A stretch of 64,000 nucleotides of DNA from Pelecanus crispus (Eukaryota; Chordata; Aves; Pelecaniformes; Pelecanidae), in NCBI RefSeq assembly GCF_030463565.1, contig NC_134646.1, positions 40,121,240 through 40,185,239 of the forward strand, in the 5' to 3' direction. The translations under genes were made by a program, and so were the position numbers. Positions 23,401 to 34,500 of this stretch are shown here, piece by piece (position 1 is the stretch's first letter; each line of letters opens with the position of its first letter). The notes under the pieces are model-generated. The model was not told where the DNA came from. It saw only the letters and a list, made by a program, of their open reading frames with translations, and did no database searches.

Positions 23401-26400
23401 TCTGCATAAAGCTGAATAAAGAGGTCCCAGATTAAACTCGTACTGAGCAGTTATTGACTCTGAGTTGATTCCTCTAAGCTGAATTAAAATGCAATGTTAA
23501 ACAATGAAACAACCATATGTTCTTGTCTCAGGCTGTTTTAAAAAGAAAATTGTCTACACAGAGCTGACATAATATGACAGAAATTGAAAGAAAAGTCATG
23601 CATTACTCATCACTAACTTTCAGATATGGTGATCCCTCAAGAAATGGTTTAGCTAAGAACCAAGCAAAAATAAGCAGACTTTTTAGCTATATATTTCAGC
23701 TCTGCTTAGAACATGTTGGTCATATAACCAGAGGCCAATAACCAGAGTAGCATTTAGGACCTCAGGACATGAGGAGGTGTGGCAGAGAGTGCCTATGACT
23801 TCTGGTAACAGTACAAGCCATGGCTTGCAAGAAGGAGCGGCCCAAAGTATTAGCTAACTGCTGGCCGCTGTTGCCACAGTGCTGATGTGGGATGTCAGCT
23901 TTGTTGCTAAATTCCTGCCCTCATTTTTGATACAAATGTATGTCCTGTATATTACTGCAATTTCATGTAAATGTATAATGCTGTTTATCACAGTTACCAC
24001 CAAAAGGTGTTAAAATATCAATTATGATGACTGTATTCTTTATTATGTAGAAAGTAATTTTGGTCTGCATCTAATGTGGGTAGGATGGAGTCCAAGGTGA
24101 ACTACATCAGCATGGATTTAAAGACAGTAGTGCAACCAGCAAATAGTAAGTCCCGCAACGGATTTGACCATTGAAAATCCAGGACATGAGGATTTCCAGC
24201 TAGGCTTTGGATGGAGTCCTGGGCAGGAGCCTTAGAAATACAATCCACCAGTGCTAACAACCTTGTTGTAGAGAGGAACCAAACCAGGTTCTAAGCAAGT
24301 GTTTGAACATTCACAGGTATGTACAACTTGTGGCTCTTCTGGAGGAAAAAGTAGTGTACCTTTGCTTTAGGAAATCTGACAAGATACATAAGTAACAGTA
24401 GTGATTTCAGAGGATTGTAAATACCTACTACCTTCACACAATCCAATTCTCACCATATTACTCGATATTTAAATTGTGGCAATTAAAAGAAGACATCCCT
24501 TATCTGGCCTTTCTCTCTGTTTTAACACCAAAGACTGTTGAAAATTAAATGTTTCATTTCCTACATCAATACTTCCCAGTAATTTTGAAACAATTTAATT
24601 ACTATTTCCCTTAAACTGTCTTTTGTTTTCAACTGACTGTATCTTCTGTGTAAAAAGACAGTGAAACCGCTTATCTGTATTAAGGCAGCACCTTTGTGGC
24701 ACTGCTCGGGGGCTGGGAAAAGTTGCTGCAGCAACAGCGCCAGTGGTGTAACGCTCCATTCAATGAAGGATGAGTAAGGTGGTTTGCAGGGGGCTGCAAT
24801 CCCAAGCTCTCCATTGCCATCAGTTTCTGTCCCTGCTTGCAGAGTGGAATACATTTTGTAATGGGTTTTAAAATTCTTTGTGAAGAGTAATTGAGACTTA
24901 CTGTGCTAAATAGTAATAGTAACAATATGGAGAGGGAGTAATTCTAGACATTTCTTGATATCACATTTTACTTGGCATGTTTGAAGTGGCAATAAAAATC
25001 AGGTTTTATTTATTTTACAGAATCCAAAATGTCGCTGATGCATTGCAAAGTGTAGCAAGACTTATCTGTGTTCATGTAACTCACATACACAGCATGCGTC
25101 ACCACACTATGCAGCAAGTCATTAACGAGCATCCTGGATTAACAAACTTTTTGTTAAATCTTCAGAGCTTACCTGTTCTGGCCTCTGGCTTCTTTTTGTA
25201 GTTCCTCCAAAGCCTAGTTCTGACAACAGAGGTTTAGGAGCATTTTGGACTTGTGTGTTCAGTACTGAGTGGGGTGGAAGGGAAGCAGCTGTAACGGAAC
25301 TCAAAAGTTTCATCCAAGTTTAAGTGATGGGGAGGCAAAGTGTGATTTAGGAGACTTGGCTTTTAACCCAGCCTGTCCTGGCTATAAAACCTAGTTCCTA
25401 CATTCTCAGGAGAGGATCTTCAGAGAGATTTATGCTCCATGAAACACAGAAATACTTATCCAAGCATTCAGCTGTTCCAGGATTTGAATGATCCTTTTTA
25501 TGTATTGACAAATTTTTAACAGTCCCATCTGTTTCTACAGTAAGAATCTGGCTCCATTTCTGACTGAATTTTTGTCAATTACATAGTCCTTCTCTGCACG
25601 TAAAGAGTCTGCCCCTTAGAATATTATGAGTAAGGTTTTGATTTTCATATGCCACCTTTTTATTTCCTGTATTTCCTAGAAGAGTGAGGGCTGTAGACAC
25701 ACTATCTTGCTGTAAATGGCCTTTGCTTGACAGGTGGTATGGCTTTTTTCTTTACATATACTCGTATTTCGCACTCATGGGTTAGTGAAAAACCACCACG
25801 TTTGCTTTGCCAGGTGTTCTTTACAGCCAAACTCTGTTTGGGGTGGGACAGTGCGTACTGACTGTGAAAGTTATTTTGTAGTCCTTTGCTGATTCTGCTG
25901 TGTTTTCCCCATTATTTTTTTTCAGAAATAACCTTCAGAACACTAGTGTCTTAATGTTTTGTTATCAATTTCAGACCATAGTGACTGTCACAGACATTAA
26001 CAGAAAATATTGAGAACTAATTTTGCACTGAGCATCAGCCAACATGTAGGGTGCGTTTACATTGCCATTTTTGCTCAGATCAGAAGTGCATTTTTAAAGC
26101 CGGTATCCCAGTTGTACTCACTTTGTCTTGCTTCACATTTTGGGGTGGCATCTGGGCATACAAAGTGGATCATTTTCAGATTAAATTAAACCAGATGTTT
26201 TTCAGAAACGCATTCAGTTTGCTCCAACCACTCACGCTCATTCTGCTGACAGGACCAGATTACAACTAGTCCAAAATAAAACCCTGTAAAATGTTCATGA
26301 TTTGGACATCGGGCCCTGTAAGACCACTGTTTTTTACAGTGGTAAATATAAAATTTGCCCCCACTGGTCAGTACTACTTGCTAATGCAGACGTAGCCATA

Positions 26401-27519
26401 GAGTGGCAGCCATGGCGTTTGCAACTTCCAAGTTTCTCAAGACTGTTCTGTGAGAAATACAGCCCAGTGCTTATTTCTGGAGCTGGATGCCTAGTTTCTC
26501 ATTTGCATTGATTACATATGTCAACCATAATGTCTTTCATCTTGTCCAGCCACACCCTGCTATTCGCTTTCCTTTCAGTGTGCTATCGTCACTGTAGCCT
26601 CACTTTTCTGTCCTTCAGCTTTGGTTGAGTGGATTGACCTTAATGACCGGGGGCATTTGGTGATGATGGTGGAAGTGAAGAATCAAAAGCAAAAGAACAC
26701 CCAAGAAGAAAGATTTAGGTTGGATATTCAGTCACACAGATGAAGTAGTTGAGAGCCTTCAAAATGGCGATCCCTTCTGAGAATGGACCTCCAGACAAGG
26801 TTAGCTGAGTGTTACAAATTTCAATCTGGTGTTACAGGGGGAGGAGCTGATCAGACTATCAGGCCAGAAGAGAGGCAATTCTTGGTTTTTATTTTAAAGA
26901 GAAATTAGCTTCTCCAGCCACTGAAAGGCTGGCTCCAAAGCTCCAGTATGGCCCCCACCTCTTCTGCCACTACTAGGTGTTGAGTATGCAGTCAACTATT
27001 GTAGTGATCCATTACAACTATTGCAGCGATCGCTATTCTCCATGTCTCGTCTCCAAGTTTCCTGAAAAGAGCAGGAAGCTATCGTGATTCTGCTTTTTTT
27101 TTTTGCTTGTTTTTTTTTCTGCACCACACTACGCAGCTACCTAGCTGGTTAAAAAGGAGCATCTGAAATTGTGTTCTCTTGGTGGGTGCATGGTGGCATC
27201 ATCCTGCTGGTGGGCAAAACCACACAAACAGCCCTTGCCCCCACGTTAAACAAAAAACCATAAAGCTCCAAACGACCCCCACATGCTGTAGCATTGCCTA
27301 AGTATTTTGTGAATGGAATAGATCAATTAAAGAGAAATATGAGTGAAAACAGGCGCCGCCCCAGCAGAGCCACCTTCCTGCAAAAATGTTTGTGCTTGCC
27401 TGGTCAAAGGGCTGAAGTCAAAGTTCAGCCGCCTGAAGGGAATGGCGCGGCACTTCTACAGTTTTATGGCGGGGGTCTCTCTGTTACAGGGAAAAAAATC
27501 AGATTAGAACTTTCCCGGC
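20471..27519. other. PPID-FNIP2 intergenic region
   Basis: This 7 kb interval separates the two divergent CpG-island promoters. Open frames are short and unrelated to any family I know. The only structured item seen is a DNA-transposon-like relic at 26048-26317, plus a short tandem-like duplication around 26993-27034 (CAACTATTG followed by similar bases, repeated once). Confidence 0.6.
26048..26317 (+). mobile_element. Old non-autonomous DNA-transposon-like relic, copy A
   Basis: The left end begins AGGGTGCGTTTACATTGCC. The right end reads, in reverse complement, AGGGCCCGATGTCCAAATC, so the ends form imperfect inverted repeats. The interior shares TGCTCCAACCACT and a CAGATTACAACTAGTC-like stretch followed by AAAATAAAACCC with a second copy near 31195-31385. 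No clear target-site duplication was seen. The family could not be named. Confidence 0.4.
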
Positions 27520-27834
27520 CTGGTGACTGGAATTTGCGCGTGGAGCCAACGACGTCAGCTTCCTGACCACCCAACGGACGCCTGCCAGGCCGTGGGCGTC
27601 ACCGTCGGCCCGAAGGGGACGCGGGGGCTCGGGGTGTTGGCGCTGGCTTCAGCGCACCGACACGTCGCTGTAAATCACGAATACGCGACCCGCACCTGCG
27701 CACGTACAGGGGCCGCCTGTGCGCGTAGGCACGGGTGTACGTGTGCACCCGTGTATCTGTGGAGAGAGAAATGTATTGTAAAATAGACGTTAGAAACACA
27801 TATATACGTGCATGTGCGTGCCTATTGCTATGTA

Positions 27835-27840
27835 CACGTG
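27835..27840. promoter_or_regulatory. E-box CACGTG (upstream)
   Basis: The context is TACACGTGCC, with a TGACGTA half-CRE four bases further on (27844-27850). It is a canonical bHLH-ZIP site in the FNIP2 promoter region, about 590 bases before the start codon. Binding is inferred. Confidence 0.4.
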
Positions 27841-28043
27841 CCATGACGTATGCGCACCCGCACCCGCGGGTGCCCGGCCGCCGGCAGAGGCCGCGCCGGC
27901 AGAGGCCGCGCAGGCCGCCCGACCCCCCGCCCGGCGCACGCCCCCCCCCCCGCTGCCCCGCCCCCCGCCAACGTCCCCAACCGCCCCCGCCCAGCGCGGG
28001 CCAGGGCGCGTGCCCCCTTCCAGCCTGCCTCCGGCGCCTCAAC

Positions 28044-28049
28044 CACGTG
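28044..28049. promoter_or_regulatory. E-box CACGTG in FNIP2 promoter
   Basis: The context is CCACGTGC within the CpG island, about 380 bases before the FNIP2 start codon. It could bind USF, MYC or MiT/TFE factors. Confidence 0.45.
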
Positions 28050-28078
28050 CTGGGGGCGGGGCCGGCAGCGCCGCGCAG

Positions 28079-28083
28079 CCAAT
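28079..28083 (+). promoter_or_regulatory. CCAAT box of FNIP2
   Basis: CAGCCAATGG, about 350 bases before the start codon, is a good NF-Y-type context. It suggests that transcription starts some tens of bases downstream. Confidence 0.5.
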
Positions 28084-28234
28084 GGGGAGCGCCGGAGGGG
28101 CGCGGCGCGTTCGCGTCCCCCGTCTCCGTCCCCGTCCGCGGCTGCTGGCGGCGCGTTGTGCCCCGCCGTGCCGTGCCCCGTCCCGTCCGGCGGGCGGCGG
28201 GCAGCGCCGCCGGCAGGGCGGGCGCGGCCCCTCG

Positions 28235-28244
28235 GTCAGGTGAC
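28235..28244. promoter_or_regulatory. CLEAR-like motif GTCAGGTGAC
   Basis: It differs by one base from the CLEAR element GTCACGTGAC bound by TFEB/TFE3. It lies 186 bases before the FNIP2 start codon. FNIP2 is a reported MiT/TFE target in mammals, so the site is a reasonable candidate. Confidence 0.4.
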
Positions 28245-28311
28245 GGGCGGCCGCCGGCAGCGGCGCGGCTGAGCGGGCCGGCGCTCCCCTCCCTCCTCTC
28301 GCCTCCACGCA

Positions 28312-28380
28312 ATGCTGGGCGGCTCCGCGGCGGCGGGGATGCTGCCGCGGCCGCCGCCGCCGCCGCTCGCCGCCCGCTGA
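28312..28380 (+). CDS. Candidate upstream ORF in the FNIP2 5' UTR (22 residues)
   Basis: ATG at 28312 opens 22 codons ending in TGA at 28378-28380, 49 bases before the main start. It encodes an Ala/Gly then Pro-rich peptide ([12 protein letters not shown] end). Its start context is moderate (G at -3, C at +4). It matters only if transcription starts upstream of it, which is likely from the CCAAT position but not proven. Confidence 0.35.
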   Translation: MLGGSAAAGMLPRPPPPPLAAR

Positions 28381-28429
28381 GCCGCTGCGAGAGGCGCGGC
28401 GGGGCCGCCGCCAGGGGCAGGGCGGCAGC

Positions 28430-28524
28430 ATGGCCCCCACCCTGCTCCAGAAGCTCTTCAACAAAAGGGGCGGCAGCGCGGCGGCCCCCCACGGCCGGGC
28501 TCCGGGGGAGGGGCCCGCCTTCAG
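28430..28524 (+). CDS. FNIP2: FNIP2 exon 1
   Basis: It encodes [20 protein letters not shown] and [11 protein letters not shown] plus two bases. The MAPTL(L/F)QKLF start is shared by FNIP1 and FNIP2. Donor GTGAGC is at 28525. The exon is GC-rich within the CpG island. Confidence 0.96.
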
Positions 28525-31500
28525 GTGAGCGGCGGGGGCAGGGCGGGTGCGTGCTCGCCGGGGCCGGCTCCAGGAGGGCCCCGGGGCCGCCGCGGCTGCG
28601 AGGGGCGGCCAGGCAGCCGGGGGAGGTGGCGGGGAGCGAGAGCATCGCTGCCGCCGGCCGCCTGCTGCGGGGCCGCGGCGCAGGTGTGCCGCGGCCCCCG
28701 CCGGGCCCCCTCCGCCAAGTTCCCGCGGGGAGGGGGCACCCCCGGCCGGGCGGGGCGGGGCGGGGGGCACCGCCGCGCGGGGGTGGCTCTTCCCCGCCTT
28801 TCCCTCTCGTTGGGTCTCAGCCATTTTATATCCGAGTTGGAAGTGGTAGGCTCGGGAGCCGCGGGGCGATCCCCGCCCGGCCCCCCGGCAGTACCGGGGC
28901 AGAGGCGCCAGGCCTTCTCTTCCCTTGCGTTTGCATGGGATTGCTGTGATAACTCGTGCTCAGCTCTCATCAGCACAGGAAAATTAAAAAGATGGCTTAA
29001 TTGTTGTGACCTAAATACACGTGCGTAGTCTGGTGACCCACTGAGCGTTAGGCACCTTTCACTGCTGCCTTTGCTTGTGATGCTGCAAATCCTTAAAGGC
29101 GAGATTGAGTAGCTATTGCTACTTAAGGGCTTGACTGTGTAATGTCTGTCTGATATTGAATTACTCCCGTTTTCTAAACCCTCGGGAACAGCATTTTGCT
29201 CAGGCTGGCGGTCTGGAGCTTTGTTACTTTTAGCATCTGTTCTGCTCACAGGACCAAACCGGTCCTGGTGAGCGCAGTGACTGTCACATGCGTGTCCGGT
29301 AAGCTCTGTGTCTTTTTTTCTGTTTGGCATGGGTTGATTAGTCTTGTGATCAGATAATGTACAGGATTGAATTGAAATCTGGGCTTTCACTGCTGAAACT
29401 GCTAAGAATGGCAAGGGAGAGGGGTGGGAAAAATCAATTCACAAAGTCCCATACTGCCAAGTAGGAAAGATCACAGTCATGGAGCCATTATGATTTCTAA
29501 GATGGTTTTTGTGGGCCATGGCCCTATGCATGGCCAAAGTTGCAAGATCATGGTGAAAAATGGAGTAACATTGAAATGGCATTAAGATATTTGGGTTATA
29601 AGGTGATTCCTTTGAAAATGGTAGGACATGGTACTGGTGGTGTATTTGTATTAGAGAAGGGTTCGTGAATTTCAGGAGGCTGTAAAGTCTATGTGCTATA
29701 CTTGGCTGGTTCCTTTTTGTAGCGCTTACTCTCTGCGTGAATTAAATATCTCCTTTAATTTGAAAGAACACAAGCATATTTTCCGTATTTAAAATAAGTG
29801 GCAATTCCTGGGTAACTCTATTATTTTTGCCTTGTACTTAAAATCTTACCAAGTACTCTGTATCGGAGACCAATGCTGTTAGTTCTAGTTTTAAGGTTAT
29901 TGGATTCGTCAGGGATCTCCATGAAGGCAGATGCCTTGCACAGTGTGTCCTCCATTAAAATCAGGAAGATAGCTCCATCTGTGGAGTATTTTGTGGCATT
30001 AGGGCTTGCATTTGTTTTCTTCTTCCTGTTCTTTAGGTAAAATATTCCACACACAGTTTTCTGTTTGAATAACTTTTAAATAATGTAACACTTTAAACAA
30101 AAAGTGTTATAATTAAAATATTATTGTAGGTACTCATCACTCTTTTTATCCCCTACTTTCCCCCATTCCTTTGCTGTCTGATTAGTTTTTGGCAAACTTA
30201 AGGTTAGTAACTTTATTTGAAGCATTTTGCATGTGGAGGGTTTGGTTTTTTGCCTGTTAATACTGCATTAAGCTTCTTCCTTATGACTTTCAAATGTGCT
30301 GCAATGCTTTTTCTTTCTTTCCAGTGATCTTCTGATGACCTGCAGGAGCATACTTACTGGGTCTCAGAAGCTCTACTACAACTTTATTAATAGACTTTCT
30401 GTTGAGCAGTAATCTCTGTTTGGAGATATGTGATTAGACCCAAGTAAAAGGCAAGACTTAATCTTTGGTAGCCTCTGTATTAAGCGTATGCTGCTGGTTG
30501 CTGTTAGAGGCAAAGTGGCAGGATCATTTTCTGTTCTAATGGCAAGCCTGTATTTTTAGGGATTTTAGTTATTTTTATTCCCTCTTTGTGTTTTTGTTGG
30601 TGAGGTCTCTCCACGCTCAGTATGTCTTGCTGTGTATAGCTCTCTTAAGCGGCCCTGTGAGACCAATAACAATCTGTATCCCCGGACCTTGAATTGTTAT
30701 GAGTGTCTTGAAAGGCTGAGTGTTTTCACACACCCTCCTCACCCAGAGCAATAGCAGAATCGCCAAAAATCTCTTTAGCAGATAATACCTCCTCAGATTA
30801 ACTTGATTTGCCAACTTTTTTTTGAATACATCACTAGGAAGCTTTGTGTTTTTCCAGTCTTCCCAGGAACACCAGGAGAAGTTCTGTTGCAGAAGACCAA
30901 GCTTGAGACTTGCCTGTAACGAGTACTGCGTGTGCTTGTTCTGTTGCTGCCCTCCCCGTTAATGGGAGCTAAAACTTGACCAAATGTCCGTACTGCTTCT
31001 TCCCTTTGGCTCTGAGGAGAACAGCAAGCTGCAAGGTCCATGCTGTTTACCAGGATGAACTGGCACAGCCTCAAAGAGAAAAAGAGACACAGTGCCTATA
31101 GCCGAATGTGGAGCCACAGGAAATGGTTTCTTGGGTGCACCAGCATTAACACCTTAATTTGGATCAGGAGCACTTCTTTAGAAAACCTCTCAATTGTCTC
31201 CACTTACTGCACTTTGGCTCACGCAGCCAAGTGGCTTTGGTGGGTAAACTGGATTCCTGTTGGACTGAATGAAATTAGAAAGTGTGCTCCAACCACTAAT
31301 GGGCATCCAGTCCCTGGGACCAGACTACAGCTGGTCAAAAGTAAAACCCCAGAACACGTATAGTGCGGGTGTCAAGTCCTTAGTACCAATTAATTCACTC
31401 TGTGGATCTAATCCTGTTGGGCTGCACTACATGTTCATGTAAAAACAACCCTTACTTGCTGGGTGAGGAGAAAGTAAACATGAGGTGTAGATGTTAACAA

Positions 31501-34500
31501 TACAGAGCTATTAGGATAGTAAGACTTTCTACTGGCCTGTATCTCCCTTCAAAATAATGGAAGTATGAAGTGGTAGAACGGTAGTAGTTAGAACTGTAGA
31601 ATATCTTAATTCTTTTTTAAAAAGAGAAATTATAAACCAGCTGGAGAACAGATGGGTATTCGTGACATGATATTGTATTTGTTCTAAGCAGTTTTGTACA
31701 CATATCTTCAGCTTCTGGTTTCTATTACTACTGCTTTTTGCTTCCTTTATCTAAAAATATCTATGTGTGCTTGTGTGTATATGTGTATAATGCATACATA
31801 AAAATACACATATATATACACACACACATTTCAACAGAGACATTTGAGTTACTGTAGTTCAATATAAATACATTTTAGCATCTAACACTCTGAGGAAATC
31901 CTAATTACTTTGTGTGTGAGAAATGCGTATTTATGTGGCTAAATTCCCCTAATATTTCTTATTTCGTTGTCAAATGTTACTTCCCTTACAAGACTGATCT
32001 AGAGTAGTTTGTACAGACTTTTGGGGTGCTACCAGGGTCATGTGCTCAGCAGAATGGTAGCTATTACTGCAAAAACAAAGCATTTTACTCCCCATGAATT
32101 TCGAATTTTGGGGATTAAGTAGAGTATTTTATAAGCACGTGGTATCTCAAGACTAGAATGTCTCGAGTGCTAAGCATATATTTGAATAAGGTATTGGGGG
32201 ATGGCTTTAAGGAAATGGATGTGGGCTGCAGATAGTTTGATTGTACTTAAATTTTTAGCAATTCCTCTGTAATTGTATTTACCTGATTCTAGAACGAGAT
32301 TTCACACCAGCGCTTTTCTGTACTCTTCAACATGGAAGACTGACATTATCCTTAAACTGAGGGCTAAGGTTTCACACTAGTTTCAGTCTTGGTTAGTTGT
32401 GTGGTTTTTTTGGTTGGTTGGTGGTTTTTGGTTTTGTTGTTTGTTTTTTTTTAAATGAAGTGCCTATATCCAGCAATGTAAGAATGAGAAGAAATGCCTT
32501 GGAGTTTTTGAAAGACTGTGCTTTCACTGCTGAATGTGTGATTTCTGCATTGTAACCTCTGATGAAATTTCTTTGATATCGGTATGCTTAGTGAAGGAAT
32601 GTTGTAAAACAGGGAATAATTTCATTTTATGTGGATTCTATAAAAAAAGAGATTGTGTTATTTCAGCTGTGTCTGAAACTTGGAAACGAGCTGTTTCTTC
32701 AGCTTTAAGTATCAGCTGCTCCTTCTGGTGTCTATAATGGAGCGGATGTCATGTTGTAACTGCAGGATATCTATCTGGTAACAGTTTGTTAGCTTTGGTA
32801 TATGAGATCATTTGTTTGGCAGCTGATACTAGTAATTCCTTTGGTCATAGCGCTGAAATGCTTGGTGAGATCCTACTTGCTAAGCATTATTTCACAGCAT
32901 TTATTACCAGCCTGGCAATGTTCCACCTTCTGAAAAAGGAAACAAAGCGGTAGTGAGCTTTGAGTCTGCTTGCATGTCAGTTTGTTATATCTTTGTTAAA
33001 ATGAAACACTCCTCAGTAAATTCTTGAAGCCTAATTGGGTTTCTCTTGAGCTTCTTGCAGCTTTGTAGATGTCCATACAGCAATAACACTACTGAGCACC
33101 TATGTACCTCTTTACATGGAAATATCATTAAACATCTGGTTGTAAACCCTTCAAAAAGCATTTCAAAGGAAATCACTATTTTGTATGCTGTAGGAAGGGT
33201 GATGCAGCCCAGGGCCAGATCTGAGCATGGGGGCAGGGAAGGTTAAACAGCAAGTCAAAGCCACGTACCTCTTCCCTGACAGCTGAAGGTGAGCCTTAAG
33301 GTGCAGTATTATACTTCTGCTCTGGCATTAGCCTTTTCTCAGTAATGAGAGCTAAAGAGTAGGTTCTGCAGAAAGAGATTTATTACAGCCTCACTCAAGA
33401 AAACAGCTTGGAGAGGAAGTGATTGAAAGCATGGTCTTTTGACATGGAAACTACGCATCCAGCTTGGGGCTGTTTTGAAGGAAAACAAACCAACCCCAAG
33501 TCCTCCTGCTTTTGAGCTTTGCAGGAACCAAGGCCATTCTCCCTCTTAAGCCGTTTTGATTTCCCCTCCCCTACACACTTCTGTCACTGAACAACCTCTT
33601 GGTTTCCTCTAGTTTTGCTCTGAGACTAATTCTCATTCTCTATTAAAGTTGCAAGAAGACACCCCCTTCTTACTTCTTTTTCACCACAGATGGCTAAAAA
33701 ACTGTGTGGAAATGCATAAGCTACTGATGTTCTGAGAGGGATGGATGTACCTTAGTTATTTAATTTAATTCCATGAAAAGATGTGTTCTTATCTGACTGA
33801 TCAAATGGTTTTGCCAGTGGGTTATCTTATTTCCGATTTACAAGTGACGTATCCATGTGGCATAACCAGCTGGTAGTGCATTTCCTACAAACCTGACTTA
33901 AATTGATACACAGTTGGATAGTAGGTGCTTGATTCCTTATTCTTAAGGTACTTGTGCTGTTTACATGTCCAAAACTGTGTAGGTGAGTACTCCGCCACTT
34001 ACTATGCTCAGTAGAAAGTGATTTGGGGAATACTAGTGATAGAAAGCCTTGGAGCTACCTTCCCATGTCAGTAGCGCAACTTAAAGCAGAATACACTGCA
34101 ATCTAAACCTAATGCTGTAGGGGAATACTTGTCTGTTGACCTAAATGGATTGATGAGAGTGAGAAAATAGAGCTGCTTGGGGCTGAAAAATGTGGACATT
34201 CATTCATAAAAGCTGAATTCATAGAGAAACTTTTTAAAAGCTGATGCAGAGCTTTATTGCCGATAGAGGCTGGCTTCAGGTAAACTTAATGTAAACTTTG
34301 TAACTTTTCCTATGTAAGCTTTGTTCAATAGCATTATTAAAACTTGAGAGGAAAGGAAGATGGAAGGTTTGGCAAAATGTTGTAATCATTAGTCACCATG
34401 TCATCCCACTTTGACATTGTGGGATGTAGGTGTTCCAGTGCATGGTAGCAGCCTTCTGCTATAGCTTTGGTCTGAACAGTGTGTAACAGCAGACCAAAAG

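Larger units (their letters stand above)
27520..28900 (+). promoter_or_regulatory. CpG-island promoter of FNIP2
   Basis: A dense CpG block surrounds FNIP2 exon 1 (densest about 27840-28800), with long C and G runs and no TATA box seen. It holds several E-boxes, a CCAAT box, a CRE-like GACGTCA at 27551-27557 and the 5' UTR. The large open frames here on both strands are GC-rich artefacts. Confidence 0.85.

Noticed and set aside
27599-29414. Long open frames (up to 404 codons) on both strands around FNIP2 exon 1
   Set aside because: The same GC-rich artefact. Only 28430-28524 in one frame matches a known protein.
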